64,000 nucleotides of DNA from Sipunculus nudus (taxonomy: Eukaryota; Annelida; Sipuncula; Golfingiida; Sipunculidae). The position numbers were made by a program, and so were the translations under genes. The notes beneath the pieces were generated by a model. It made no database searches and was not told the DNA's origin. It saw only the letters and a program-made list of their open reading frames with translations. The stretch covers positions 52,889,429-52,953,428 of the forward strand of contig CM049312.1 in assembly GCA_026874595.1 (NCBI GenBank). The letters run 5' to 3'. Shown here one piece after another: positions 41,201 to 48,258 of this stretch. Position 1 is the first letter of the stretch; the number at the start of each line of letters is the position of its first letter.

Positions 41201-42380
41201 AAAAATGGTGGCGCCACCTGCATTTTTGCACAGCGTCCATCTGTTCATCTGCCTTTGGATAAAATCACTCATATCTCTGCACTGAATGGACTTATCCACC
41301 TGAAATTTGCATGTATGTTCATCCTGGATAGCTTTCTGGATGTTATGACAGGTGGCGCCATCTACATTCGCGTTTACACTGCAGACATCCAAGCCAATAT
41401 CTTGGGAACCGTCTGACCGATTGGGCCAAAATTTCGCACATGTATAGATCTGACATAGCTCTTTATCATACGCAAAACTGGTGTTGCACCTGCAACCATT
41501 TTTGCACAGTGTTTGTCTGCCGTGGGATAAAATCACTCATATCTCGGCAGTGGTTTGACTTATCTGCCCTAAATTTTGCAATTGTATACAACTTGGATAA
41601 CTTTCTGGATTTTGTGGCCGGTGGCGCCACCTTCATACACATTTCTGCTGCAGGCTTCCATGCTTATATGCAACACACCTCTCTCTATTTCTCCTCGCCA
41701 CTCAATCCATGCCTCACTTCACCTGTCCCACTCTGGTTTCGCGTCATCCATGCTTATATGCAAAACATCCTGTCTATTTCCCCTGAGCCACTCAATCCAT
41801 GCCTCACTTCACCTGTCCTACTCTAATATTAGCGGATACACATAGTCGCTTGTTGACTACTCGTATTCTAGTTATTTGTAGGATTAAATCATACATTATT
41901 ATTTGTACGATTAAACCATACATGTATAATTTGTATGATTAAATCATAATAACTATTTGTAGGAGTAAATCATACATTATCATTTGTAGGGTTAAATCAT
42001 ACATATATTAATTGTAGGATTAAATCATACATGTATTATTTGTAGGATTAAATCATACATTTATTATCTAAGGGATTCAAGCATGCATGTTTTATCTGTG
42101 GGATTAAAGCATACATGTATTATCTATGGGATTAAAACTTACATGTATGCATACAATCTAGCTCTAGTGATTATATTTTTTTCAGTGATTAGTATTACAT
42201 ATCCTGTGTTACTGTGTTTCAGGGTTGGAATATGTGGGGTACTCACCCAAATGGTTTCGCAAAGACATTGATCCACAGACTGGTAATCCAATCCATTTAT
42301 TTACTGATGAATACTGGCAATGTAAGGACAAACGGGAGTGGTCCAGATGCCCGGACATTTACTTGGATCCAAATGTTTGA
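2066..42380 (+). CDS. OSBP: Oxysterol-binding protein, 3' twelve exons (gene span)
   Basis: Twelve exons (2066-2271, 20078-20325, 21247-21451, 25189-25285, 27152-27260, 27812-28000, 30294-30539, 30882-30999, 31502-31701, 32263-32432, 40402-40622, 42223-42380) all have GT-AG borders and compatible phases and give a 721-residue open frame ending in TGA. In order it reads: C-terminal half of a PH domain (residues 1 to about 63), acidic linker and coiled-coil region (about 69-219), FFAT-like motif (about 230-236), variable linker (about 240-325), ORD lipid-transfer domain (about 325-700) with the family signature EQVSHHPP at 432-439. Human OSBP is about 807 residues, so only the N-terminal region and the first part of PH are missing, off the left edge. 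In animals OSBP exchanges sterol for PI4P at ER-Golgi contacts. The N-terminal PH domain, FFAT motif and close match to OSBP rather than shorter ORPs support the name; vertebrate OSBP2 is a later duplicate. Introns carry most of the length because of transposon insertions. Confidence 0.95.
2692..3075 (+). repeat. TIR element, copy 1 of 2
   Basis: It starts AGCTAAGTTTCCATAAG and ends near CTTATGGAAATGCAGCT, an imperfect inverted pair of about 17 bp. Inner blocks such as CATTACAGAAATTTA, GTATTCTAGAATTAA and AGTGATATTACCATAGAAG recur in the same order at 43992-44617, which marks it as a dispersed family. There is no coding capacity. Confidence 0.6.
4768..6066. repeat. Foldback element with internally repetitive arms
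   Basis: The left arm, 4768-5108, reappears reverse-complemented at 5708-6066. Both arms carry several variants of a roughly 30 bp unit built on GATCGCAATCTGGGCTGGA, and both end with TATTTATTA(T/A)GGGGAAATGGTACC on the inner side. The inner segment repeats part of that end again near 5598-5700. Such long inverted repeats with repetitive arms are typical of foldback elements; no coding sequence is seen. Confidence 0.65.
6083..7070. repeat. Non-autonomous TIR DNA element
   Basis: Bounded by ATACTGTGGTTG (6083-6094) and its exact reverse complement CAACCACAGTAT (7059-7070). A TA lies at each outer edge, as expected for TA-targeting elements. The 988 bp interior has no recognised transposase frame. 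The terminal ATACTGTGG is shared with the elements at 28470-29750. Confidence 0.6.
7421..9707 (+). mobile_element. Helentron-like non-autonomous element with tandem core
   Basis: The 5' end is a hairpin, GTATCGCCAGAC-ATA-GTCTGGAGATAC (7421-7447, one mismatch). The left arm recurs exactly inverted as GTCTGGCGATAC at 9665-9676. A 3' hairpin GGCACC-TGC-GGTGCC follows at 9680-9694, then AAGAAATAT and CTAG (9704-9707). The flanks are T on both sides. A GCC-rich microsatellite lies at about 7467-7492. The core is six units of 323-336 bp, five carrying GGTGGCGCCACC. These traits match HINE/pearl elements (subterminal inverted repeats, T|T target, CTAG end). No Rep or helicase gene is present. Confidence 0.7.
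7758..9413 (+). repeat. Core tandem array with 659 bp higher-order period
   Basis: The marker palindrome GGTGGCGCCACC lies at 7758, 8084, 8420, 8743 and 9079, with a one-base variant at 9402. Spacings are 326, 336, 323, 336 and 323 bp. The alternation and the near identity of 8055-8255 with 8714-8914 and of 8378-8569 with 9037-9228 show a two-monomer unit of 659 bp that was duplicated as a block. Confidence 0.85.
10724..11422 (-). mobile_element. Mutator-like MITE with 9 bp target duplication, copy 1
   Basis: The element runs from TACGCTCCCG to GAGCGTA and is flanked on both sides by GAGAGATCT (10715-10723 and 11423-11431). A second copy lies reversed at 54669-55373. A 9-10 bp target duplication with short TIRs points to the Mutator superfamily; the 699 bp carry no transposase. 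It is more GC-rich than its surroundings. Confidence 0.75.
13149..14137 (+). repeat. Minisatellite, 13 units of about 72-80 bp plus a partial
   Basis: Each unit contains GTCAGTCACTTGGT, GATGCTAAAA, AGAAGCAGACA and a terminal TTTATGCAAA block. The first three units and the last are the most diverged and the middle units are nearly identical, as expected for unequal exchange. Units 6 and 8 share a GTTTCC variant, a trace of block duplication. Confidence 0.9.
14527..14551. repeat. (TA)n microsatellite
   Basis: Uninterrupted TA dinucleotide run of about twelve repeats inside the large OSBP intron. Confidence 0.95.
20078..20325 (+). CDS. OSBP: OSBP exon: acidic linker and coiled-coil region
   Basis: Acceptor GACTTTGCAG before 20078 and donor AAT|GTAAGT at 20325. 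It opens with an acidic run DDEDED, then a helical, heptad-rich stretch (KNELQNTLRTLSAKLEDL) and NERATLFRITSNAMIN, which is almost invariant in animal OSBP. In human OSBP this region is the dimerisation coiled coil. It ends in phase 0. Confidence 0.95.
20326..21246 (+). other. OSBP: OSBP intron, nothing recognised
   Basis: 921 bp of AT-rich sequence between two coiled-coil exons, phase 0. No repeat or RNA gene is identified. Confidence 0.85.
21247..21451 (+). CDS. OSBP: OSBP exon: second part of coiled-coil region
   Basis: Acceptor TTTAATCCAG before 21247; donor GGTG|GTATGT at 21451, phase 1. The frame reads ACADYLDVAQTQGKKWQKM, then LEEMVETLAKQHSSLEKQ, matching the conserved OSBP helix after NAMIN. 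The last residues are Ser/Asn-rich and not conserved, and lead into the FFAT exon. Confidence 0.94.
21740..21925 (-). repeat. tRNA-derived SINE-like fragment
   Basis: Read on the minus strand, a polymerase III A-box-like TTGCGTAATGG (21891-21901, 10 of 11 to TRGYNNARNNG) is followed 42 bases later by a B-box-like GGGTTGAGGCC (21849-21859). The segment between resembles a decayed tRNA arm. It is not a functional tRNA because no full cloverleaf can be drawn. Confidence 0.45.
22314..24688 (+). mobile_element. Hairpin-ended Helentron-like element E1, copy 1
   Basis: The 5' hairpin AGCTCAGCTGAC-TATAA-GTCATCTGAGCT starts at 22314 after TTTT. The 3' end has the inverted subterminal CAGCTGAGT, a small hairpin GACC-CATA-GGTC and then CCTTG before TT. 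The body is two diverged tandem units of about 650 bp (from about 22430 and 23080). The same sequence occurs at 34767-39575 and, truncated and reversed, at 59338-59727. It sits in an OSBP intron and has no coding gene. Confidence 0.7.
24690..24975 (-). repeat. tRNA-derived SINE
   Basis: The minus strand begins ACCAGCTTCTGTGGCTCAGG, with an A-box-like TGGCTCAGGGC (24948-24958) and a B-box-like TGTTCAAATCT (24904-24914) 44 bases downstream. A unique tail follows, running towards 24690. The body abuts the end of element E1. Confidence 0.55.
25189..25285 (+). CDS. OSBP: OSBP exon with FFAT-like VAP-binding motif
   Basis: Acceptor GACTGCAG before 25189, donor CACAA|GTAAGT at 25285. After a run of acidic residues (SEESEDD) the frame reads DFFDAEE at 25218-25238. 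The FFAT consensus is EFFDAxE with an acidic tract before it; here the first position is Asp, which is tolerated in FFAT-like motifs. The motif docks OSBP on VAP proteins of the ER. The exon ends in phase 2 inside the Lys codon of a conserved HKRTGS block. Confidence 0.92.
25286..27151 (+). other. OSBP: OSBP intron with decayed repeats
   Basis: Around 25620-25740 and 26380-26930 phrases such as AATCACACAAA, TATCTCAGGAGTGAT and GAGAGTGGCCTTG resemble decayed units of the tandem core at 7421-9707. The rest shows nothing I recognise. Poly-A and poly-T runs occur near 25530 and 26910. Confidence 0.5.
27152..27260 (+). CDS. OSBP: OSBP exon: Ser/Asp-rich linker
   Basis: Acceptor TGTATTATAG before 27152. 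It continues the HKRTGS block conserved in OSBP and then a low-complexity linker, NNYDSSDSDSSDTREAK, a likely phosphorylated region. The predicted donor is AAG|GTGATA at 27260, phase 0. It is a weak donor; stronger in-frame donors follow in the minisatellite, so the true exon end may vary. Confidence 0.85.
27261..27770 (+). repeat. 48 bp minisatellite beginning at the splice donor
   Basis: Units share AAAGGAGTAAGTACCAATCT and CTACTGAAAATA blocks. The strong donor core GTAAGT recurs at 27288, 27336, 27472 and 27520, with GTAAGA at 27568 and 27616; most steps are exactly 48 bp. The native exon end at 27260 looks like the first, diverged unit. The exon's reading frame stays open through the first units, to 27452. 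Confidence 0.85.
27812..28000 (+). CDS. OSBP: OSBP exon: start of the ORD lipid-transfer domain
   Basis: Acceptor TTTTTTTTCAG before 27812, donor CCA|GTATGT at 28000, phase 0. The first half is a charged linker (KKEETNKRQ and KRKRR). The second half, NYSINLWSIMKNCIGKEL followed by TKIPMP, is the ORD lid and first strand, nearly invariant in animal OSBP. The lid closes over the bound sterol or PI4P. Confidence 0.96.
28168..28503 (+). repeat. Four tandem 84 bp units made from an element end
   Basis: GCACTTGGATGG begins units at 28168, 28252, 28336 and 28420, and the pattern ends at 28504; all steps are exactly 84 bp. Half of each unit is ATACTGTGGAAGTGGTTTTG, the terminal sequence of the neighbouring TIR element, joined to flanking DNA. 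The copies are nearly identical, so the expansion is recent. Confidence 0.92.
28470..28900 (+). repeat. TIR element, short copy
   Basis: Begins ATACTATGGAAGTGGTTTTG and ends with the inverted AACCTCTTCCACAGTAT. Its interior is found reverse-complemented at 28966-29750, but about 350 bp are missing here around the CTTGCATGTAAGCAGTC junction, so this is an internally deleted copy. Confidence 0.7.
28966..29750 (-). repeat. TIR element, long copy in opposite orientation
   Basis: Bounded by ATACTGTGGAAGTGGTT and its inverse AACCACTTCCACAGTAT. Its two flanking parts, 28966-29143 and 29505-29750, match the short copy reversed; the middle is present only here. With the short copy it makes a foldback of over 1.2 kb inside the OSBP intron. 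Confidence 0.7.
30294..30539 (+). CDS. OSBP: OSBP exon: ORD domain, first core part
   Basis: Acceptor AATTTACAG before 30294, donor CAG|GTAACT at 30539, phase 0. It contains VNFSEPLSFLQRLTEDFEY, the helix LDRAAKCDNAAEQL, SKPFNP-like GKPFNPLLGETFEC, and ends in EQ, the first two residues of the EQVSHHPP signature. The NPLLGETFE block is diagnostic for OSBP/ORP lipid-transfer domains. Confidence 0.97.
30540..30881 (+). other. OSBP: OSBP intron splitting the family signature
   Basis: A 342 bp phase 0 intron placed between EQ and VSHHPP. It holds no repeat that I recognise. Confidence 0.9.
30882..30999 (+). CDS. OSBP: OSBP exon: ORD signature with PI4P-binding His pair
   Basis: Acceptor TTATTACAG before 30882, donor TTAG|GTGAGT at 30999, phase 1. 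It starts VSHHPPMVAMH; the His-His pair (30888-30893) coordinates the PI4P phosphate in structurally studied family members. It continues through SSKFRGKYLQIIPLG, a conserved strand of the barrel. Confidence 0.96.
31000..31501 (+). other. OSBP: OSBP intron with decayed repeat unit
   Basis: 31070-31320 carries GACTTGTGGCACCACCTAC, AAAACTATTGACAGATT and GAGTGACCCTGAC in the same order as the core units of 7421-9707, but heavily mutated. This is an old copy of that family. Confidence 0.55.
31502..31701 (+). CDS. OSBP: OSBP exon: ORD domain, barrel strands
   Basis: Acceptor CCTCCACAG before 31502, donor AAG|GTAACT at 31701, phase 0. It carries HYTWRKVTTTVHNIIVGRLW, GEMDIRNHKT and YSYFSRDPPRK, all standard landmarks of the ORD barrel. 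Residues agree with vertebrate OSBP at most positions. Confidence 0.97.
31702..32262 (+). other. OSBP: OSBP intron with 33 bp repeat
   Basis: 561 bp, phase 0. It holds about five 33 bp repeats at 31854-32020 and otherwise unremarkable AT-rich DNA. Confidence 0.85.
31854..32020 (+). repeat. 33 bp minisatellite, about five units
   Basis: Units read TGTAATAATCAGAGAGACA followed by A/C-rich bases and ATCTCATGG, with a period of 33 bp. Because 33 is a multiple of three, frames stay open on both strands (for example 31856-32044 +), but these are not protein genes. Confidence 0.85.
32263..32432 (+). CDS. OSBP: OSBP exon: ORD domain, C-terminal barrel
   Basis: Acceptor TTTCCTCAG before 32263, donor CTGT|GTAAGT at 32432, phase 2. 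The frame reads VTGVVTDASGTAQYVVQGSW, a strand pair with GSWD, then a variable segment and LWQRKYPV. The GxWD motif and the LW-K-P block are conserved in OSBP/ORP proteins. Confidence 0.95.
32433..34766 (+). other. OSBP: First part of 8 kb OSBP intron, nothing recognised
   Basis: No exon or known repeat is identified. 32850-34320 has several short frames on both strands (60-95 codons) without recognisable motifs. They may be remains of an old mobile element, but I cannot show it. Confidence 0.5.
37381..38457 (+). repeat. Six near-identical 179-180 bp tandem units
   Basis: TGTACGGACTTTTT begins units at 37381, 37560, 37740, 37920, 38099 and 38278. A seventh unit is split by the insertion 38473-39146 and an eighth, diverged unit starts near 39313. 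Units 1-3 share GCCTGCAG and units 4-6 share GCCTGTAG, so the array grew by block duplication. Confidence 0.93.
38473..39146 (+). mobile_element. Nested hairpin-ended element inside core unit 7
   Basis: It starts with the hairpin AGCCCTCAGC-TCATAG-GCTGATGGGCT (one bulge) and ends TATTCTAG at 39146. Removing it restores a normal unit: TGTAC...TTTT joins TTTCGCAATGC. The target is again T|T. The 674 bp interior has GTCCGTCC-rich sequence near the 5' end and no gene. Confidence 0.7.
39585..40374 (+). repeat. Tandem repeat element with DR1 sites and hairpin end
   Basis: About five diverged units of 140-160 bp contain ATCCATGCATATTTAATGAG and AGAGGTCACCAC. It ends with GCACC-ATTTGC-GGTGC then TCTTG and TT, the same type of end as the other elements. 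AGGTCAGAGGTCA is present exactly at 40179-40191 and 40313-40325. A clear 5' hairpin was not found. Confidence 0.6.
40402..40622 (+). CDS. OSBP: OSBP exon: ORD C-terminus and charged helix
   Basis: Acceptor TTTATTTACAG before 40402, donor AAAG|GTGAGA at 40622, phase 1. It has YHFTQMAVELNQM, then APTDSRNRPDQRRMEEGRWD, a conserved family block, then a strongly charged helix rich in Lys, Arg and Glu. It is isolated by an 8 kb transposon-filled intron upstream. Confidence 0.96.
40690..42155 (+). repeat. About 29 bp minisatellite, split by an element
   Basis: Units of GGATTAAATCATACATGTAT followed by TATTTGTA run from about 40740 to 40889 and from 41872 to about 42150. The interruption is the element 40890-41871. 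The array fills the last OSBP intron up to about 70 bp from the final acceptor. Confidence 0.85.
40890..41871 (+). mobile_element. Helentron-like element E3, complete copy
   Basis: The 5' end has GTATCC (40890) pairing with GGATAC (40914-40919); GGATAC recurs at 41834-41839. The 3' hairpin TAGTC...GACTA (41843-41859) is followed by CTCGTATT and CTAG (41868-41871). It is inserted T|T in the minisatellite. The core has GGTGGCGCCACC at 41207 and 41620 and a (CCG)n run near 40940. Other copies: 51119-54330 and 61619-62912. Confidence 0.75.
42223..42380 (+). CDS. OSBP: OSBP last exon and stop codon
   Basis: Acceptor TGTGTTTCAG before 42223; stop TGA at 42378-42380. It encodes GLEYVGYSPKWFRKD, then TDEYWQCKDKREWSRCPDIY and a short tail LDPNV. 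Vertebrate OSBP ends at about CPDIF, so this stop is the natural C-terminus with a five-residue extension. The W-C and W-CPDI spacing is typical for the family. Confidence 0.97.
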
Positions 42381-43190
42381 CAGATCAGCCCAAGCCTGGA
42401 CACGATCTCAATGGTCAAGCATGAAAAAGTGCATTTACATATTCAGGCAGTTTGTCTGGATTGTGATCAGATGAGTATGTCATCTCTGCCTAAATGCTTT
42501 TCTGACAAACGGATGTATAAAGGATGATGAAATCCTTAAAATTCTGGGTTAAGCAGATGAAGAAGACACTAACCAGATCATACATGCTTTGGAATGGGTG
42601 TCAGCGACATATTTATGACAAAAAGAAAATCTGATTTTTCACCATAGCTTGACAGCACCAACTGCCTATTTAGACAGGAGAACTTTGTTTGTGGTCAGAG
42701 ACATATACATAACTTAAGTAGGTGCCTTCTTTGCATGTAAATATAAATTACAGACACTTAACTCCATTATGTCATAAATCATAAAGCATTTGGCACAAAT
42801 ACTAGTGGTTATATCACTACCATGATGTAAATAAACAAAGGATTACTGCTAAAGCAGCAGCTATACATTTGCATACACTACGGTATATCCTTTGGTGGGC
42901 TTATTATTGGCCATCAGGTTAAGAAACAATTTTTTTTGTCAATATTTTATTATATTATTATAAGAAGTATTTCTTAGAAATGCATATCTTTTGACCTTTT
43001 ATGTAATGTCCTGAAAATTTGCTATCCTAGTTACAGGAGGGAAACATTGTGATCGAAATATTGAAATGCTATTTAAGGAAAGTTGGTATTATTCCCTGGA
43101 TGTTTTTTTTTTTTATGAACAAAATTTCCAACTATTGATGGCCAAGACTATTCACTGTGTGAGTATATTTAACATTGTTCCAGGGGTTAT
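42381..43190 (+). other. OSBP: Probable OSBP 3' UTR with a candidate poly(A) signal
   Basis: No coding sequence follows the stop. The first canonical AATAAA that I find is at 42830-42835, 450 bp after the stop, which would give a short 3' UTR. Another is at 44739-44744. Which one is used cannot be decided from sequence. Confidence 0.35.
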
Positions 43191-43199
43191 TATCTGTAT

Positions 43200-43490
43200 A
43201 TAGAGTATGAAATACTAGTCTGATATAAGAAAATGTGCATACAGTAATGAGTAACATACAAGTCAAATATATAAGAAATATGCATACATTAACATACAGA
43301 TCAATAATATAAGAAAATATGTATACAGTAAAAAACAAGTCAAATACATAGGAAAATAAGCTTTCAGTAACATAAAAGTCAAATAAGATTTGCATGAAGT
43401 TACATACAAATCAAGTATATTAGAAAATTTGCATACAGTGATATATGTCAAGATATTCATACAATCACATACAATTCCAGTCAGATATTA
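43200..43490 (+). repeat. About 42 bp minisatellite
   Basis: Imperfect repeats of ACATACAAGTCAAATATATA followed by AGAAAAT and GCATACAGTA, about six or seven units. It lies about 0.8 kb beyond the OSBP stop. The minus-strand frames here are by-products of the repeat. Confidence 0.75.
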
Positions 43491-43991
43491 CACAGACAGT
43501 AACATGCTGTATAGATCAAACATAACAGAACAATGAATTCCTACCTTCTTTTTACCTCTTCCTCAAGCTTACAGGTGTGGCTAGATTTTATTATGGACCA
43601 CTGCACCACAGTTTCAGGTTCACAGAGTATTCAATACTAACTTGTTCAGACAATGCTTCCTGATTGATTGGAGAAGTTTGATACACATACATTTATATGA
43701 AGGGTGATTATTAGCCTGAGGGACGCTAAAAACAACAAGAATTGTTTACTGAATGTGTTTTCTACAGTAAAAATGTTAAGTTAGATTGCACAACATATCT
43801 ACTAACTAAAACAGCCAACTGTGTATAAAAACCATTATTTGATCAGAAATTAGCCAAATCTATTTTATTATGCTTCAATAACTGTTTATGTCATGTAAAA
43901 CACTTCAAAGATTCCTGATTAGAGAAGGCTATACCATGTAGTAATCTGTGCTTAGGTGATGGTGACTGATGTTGCCTGCAGATCAGTATAA

Positions 43992-44617
43992 AGCTGTTTC
44001 CATGAGCGCGAATGCGGAATGGACGTGGATATGAGTGGTGGGCTGTTCGCCGGGTGTTTCCATATAAGCAACGTGATACACGATTTATTGTCTTTTCTAC
44101 ATTACAGAAATTTAGATTTCATTCGGTGAATTTTGTATAACTAATCAAAGTGGATATTCTAGAATTAATGGCATGTTTGAGTCTGGATATAACTGAAAGT
44201 AAGGTATTTGTCGCTCAATGTATTTAAAGTCACTTACCCTCAAAATCCAACATTTCCATTGTCACACATTTAAACCCTTTGAACATCACTGAAAGAGAGC
44301 GGTGGCATTGTATAAACAGTAGGGTGCTTTCATATATAAAAAGTATCAATCTCTACACATCCCCATCATTAAACATCTGTCTATGTCTGTAGCATTCTGG
44401 CTGTACTTCAGGTACCTGCTGTGAACACAGGGATACCCTCCCTTTGTGATGTTTATAGAAAATTCCCATGTGAATGCAGCATGACAGGCCTCTGAATCAT
44501 TATCCTGCGCAATTCAGAAACTGACGAGCATATGGAAACAAACCAGTGATATTACCATAGAAGCCTTTTTATTGTACTCCCGTTCACGGTAGCATTTGCA
44601 CTTATGAAAACGCAGCT
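43992..44617 (+). repeat. TIR element, copy 2 of 2
   Basis: Longer relative of 2692-3075: it starts AGCTGTTTCCATGAGCGC and ends CTTATGAAAACGCAGCT. Shared inner blocks include CATTACAGAAATTTAGATTT and GTGATATTACCATAGAAG. No coding sequence. Confidence 0.6.
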
Positions 44618-45261
44618 CAACAAGCCAAATTGTAATAAATTTACCTTGGTGGACAAGTGTGATATGCAACAGGCATTTAAGATTTGTCTTATTTCAGGGA
44701 TTTAATGAAGAGAAACTACAGGTGTATTGATCATGAATAATAAACTTAATTGCAGGTTTTATTTGAATTCAGTTTGGATTTCGTGACACAAACTGTATTT
44801 CATTTTATTGCTTGGAGTGAAAGAATAAGGACCTAAAGAATATCTCTTAAACTGTCAAATATACGATTAAGGTGAATGCTAGAGTACTTGCGAGATATTC
44901 TGACTTAAAGCCGTACTGGTTATCGTGTACATACAGACAGGAAGTAGGGTGTGCAGAAAAGTTGAGTTGCTTCCACAGGACCTTCGAAGGAAACTATTGA
45001 TCTTCGAGGGATACGTAATTGGTTTGATTGTTGTGGGGGCAAATCATCTTTTTCTATGCATTATTTATTCTGTCTAGTAATAAAGACTTGATCATATATT
45101 CTCCTTTCTTTTGATTATTAATTTCACAGGCTTCCATGTCAGAGGGATGACTACAGTTTAGAGTGGTAAAAATACATACTCTTATCATATACAGTGAAAT
45201 CTCTCTGCTATCACCCACTATCACCCAACTGTCACAACCAGCCCTGCTAAGACAACCACCT

Positions 45262-45281
45262 CCCCCCCCCCCCCCCCCCCC
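45262..45281 (+). repeat. Poly-C tract of 20
   Basis: Uninterrupted run of 20 C on the + strand (G on the minus strand). It is one of four long G/C homopolymers in this window. Confidence 0.95.
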
Positions 45282-45529
45282 GACTAACATACACTGTAAA
45301 TCAACACAACAACTTTTATTTTAAATTTCAGAATATTCTACCTAATTTGAGGCCTAATTTGAACCTGTGCAATGGGATATCCATAAGGTATAATGCTTCT
45401 ATGCTAGACGGTTACTTATCAAGTACATGTGTGATATGTATTTGTTTTATGCAAGTACTAAACATTTTGAACCCAAGTGCAAGCACAAATTATACAGACG
45501 TGACTGCTGAAATACTGGCATGGGTGGAC

Positions 45530-47565
45530 ACAACACAAAAATGATTGTAGGTGGCCCACCACCATGTACGAGAAAGCAATCAAAGATGTTTGGACATGCA
45601 AAATTTCAGGCAGATTCTTCCAACCACTTTTGGGCTATGTGCTCAGATGCATGAAACAATTGGCACAGCAAGTTGTTATGATGAAGCTATCAGAGATGTA
45701 TACATTCCCCCAGTTTCAGGTTGATATATCAAATCCCTCCTGAGAATTAAGCAAGGACATGCAGTGCAAAAATCATTGTAGGTGGCACCACCAGTCTTGT
45801 ATACGATGAAGCTATTCAATATGTATACTGAATATGCACAATATCAGGCTGATATATTAAGTCCCTCTTGAGAAATAAGCAAGTACATAAACTGTGCAAA
45901 GTTCATTGTTGGTGGCCATCAAAGATGCATGGACTAGTCAAAATGTCAGGCCAATACATTGAACATCTCTTGAGTCATGTGCACTGGGCTGACCAAGCTC
46001 AGATAAGGAAGATAGTTGCCCAAAGTGAACCAGAACAAACTGCAGCAACTGCACTGAGTGAACTCTTGAACTGTTCCCTAATCTGACACAGCGGGCAGTT
46101 TGCCAGAGCTATAAATAGATCCAGACTGACCTTTGGCCTGTTGCCAAATATGAAATAGTTGGCAGTCTGCCAAGCTGTTTATAGATACAGACACATTCTT
46201 GGCCTGTAGGTAAATCTGTTTACACATGCTGAAAGACTTTGGCTACAAGCTGTTTTTCAAGCTGACATATAAGATTTTTTTTTATCAAAAAGTTGAGAAT
46301 AATAAAAGATAGTCCTTTCATTATTAAAGGTAAAATAATTCTGCCAAAAATAATTTTAAGTAAACTGTAACAAAAGCCACCTTAGATTCATTTTTGTGCA
46401 ATGCAACAGAAGTTGAAACAACAGTTTTGCAGAAGAAGACTTGCAGCCCGGAGTTTGAAATATGCTTAAAGCCTTTCTAATGGCCATAAGACCACTTCAG
46501 CTTTTCATTACTCTGCCAAAAATCAATTCTATTCTTACCAAATCTATTCTTATAATGTTAAAATAACCTTGCCCTCGCATATTTCTTGTGAAAAATTAAA
46601 CGATTCAGCTTGACTTTTTCATCATTAAACATTTTCAAATTGAAAGAGGCTTAAATTATTAGGATTTTGCCGGGAAAAAAACAGGTCAAAGTAGGTGGTG
46701 CCACAAAAACTGCAATTTAAAAGAGGAGTCTTGTGACCAACATTTGTTCAAACCTTGGTGAGGCTTGCTCTGTTGTTTCTGAGACGTAAGTATGCTTACT
46801 TGGCCCTAATGACTCAGTCCAAAATTCATCATAACCAAACCATTTGAACAAACCCGAGAGATCTTGTCTCTTGGATCATTTCTGTGAAATATTGAACAAT
46901 ATGATTGAATGATTTCAGAGAATCAGATTTTCAAACGCTTTTAGCTTTTGCCCCGTAAAATGTAAGTTAATACATAAGGCCCCACTAAAAGCTCAATCCA
47001 ACAACATTTGATATGTGAAAGACTTTTGCATAAAACTTGGAGATGCTAGCTCCTGCCATTCCTGAGAGAGTATTGGTAAATGTACTGATGACATGACCCC
47101 AGTTCAAAAATGATCAATGCAGGTGGCGCCACCAATACCCCAATTTCAAATGTGAGTCATGTTACCAACATTTGTATAAAATTTGGTGATGATAGCTTTG
47201 ATATTGTAATTTTAGTATCCTTTTTTTTGCCAAATGACTTAAGTTCAGCTTCCTAGGTAACTATGCAAAAATTCAAACTGGAACAATTCGAACATACTCG
47301 AGAGAGATTGTTTCAGGGAATATTTGAGTGAAATTTGAACAATTTGGCTGGACAGTTTCAGAGAAGAAGATTTTTAAAGTTTTTTAAGCTTTTTCCCTAT
47401 AAAATCTATGGAAATGCAGATCGCTAATAAAAAAAAAACAGTTTTTAAATGACTGATTTTTTGCATAAAATTTGGTGATGTTTGCTCCTGCCATTTGACA
47501 TAGTATGGGATTGACATACGGATGCCGTACAACACCACACCAACGCAAAAGCTCACAGGTTCGCT
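45530..47565 (-). mobile_element. Element E5, minus copy, 3' truncated
   Basis: The 5' end lies at 47565 (minus AGCGAACCTGTGAGC after TTTTT). Going left it contains the reverse complement of blocks found at 48259-51045: the kinked GCTTTTTCCCTATAAAATCT block, GGTGGCGCCACC at 47122, the AACTGCCAACTGTGTCAG block near 46090, and the CACCTACAAT blocks near 45550. No 3' hairpin is found at the left, so it is truncated. Confidence 0.6.
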
Positions 47566-48258
47566 AAAAATTTTATCTGTGGTACAGATCTGGTTTGTCC
47601 CCGCCTGTTGTGGAAGAAGCCATTCATGCATGAGGTGTGTAAATGCTGCGAGTATGGTGACTGTGCCTCAAATTCTTTTCAAGATATTGCCTTAACATCA
47701 TTTAAGCATGTTCACCTGTTTGACCTTGAAAAATGCATCAGGGTCATCCATATTCAAACTTGACCTAGCCCTTTTTTTGGCAACTGTGACTCAAACTCTT
47801 TAGCATCATTTTAGCATTATCGCCGCAGTGACCTAAATATAGGCGGCATATTGATACGTAGGTATTGATGAGTATGAAATTGTTGCAAAAAATATTTTGT
47901 TACCTGACCACTGTAACATGTGAGCAAGCAGTTTGTGAACATATGATCTGTACTATTTATTACCATGATCATTGGTTGGCTTTTTTTATGAACTGCTGAC
48001 AGTTCAGCAGTTAACACATTTGTTCAATTTGATCTATTTTTAGTTCACTCTGTGAACTTGTGCCATGGCGCAGCGTCTGCCATCCAATTTGAACTGTCCA
48101 CCCTCCACCATCTGTTACCAAATATCTCAACAGCCACAGCAGCTGTCTTCATGAAACTTTGCAGAATCACCAACATACATGGAATAAATATGCAAAAATA
48201 AGCTTTTGGTGGCGCCACCTTTGTTTACCTAGTTTCTGCGGACCAAAATAGTCTTTTT

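Noticed and set aside
41189-41826. Overlapping long frames on both strands (up to 128 codons)
   Set aside because: Frames on both strands follow the repeats of element E3. Similar frames recur at 53527, 56405 and 62276 with the same GGAT peptide from GGTGGCGCCACC, so they are repeat-driven.
42083-42474. Frames overlapping the last OSBP exon in other phases
   Set aside because: Shadows of the true exon 42223-42380, whose frame matches the conserved OSBP C-terminus.
45054-45290. Frame beginning with a poly-glycine run
   Set aside because: The glycines come from the C20 homopolymer read on the minus strand.
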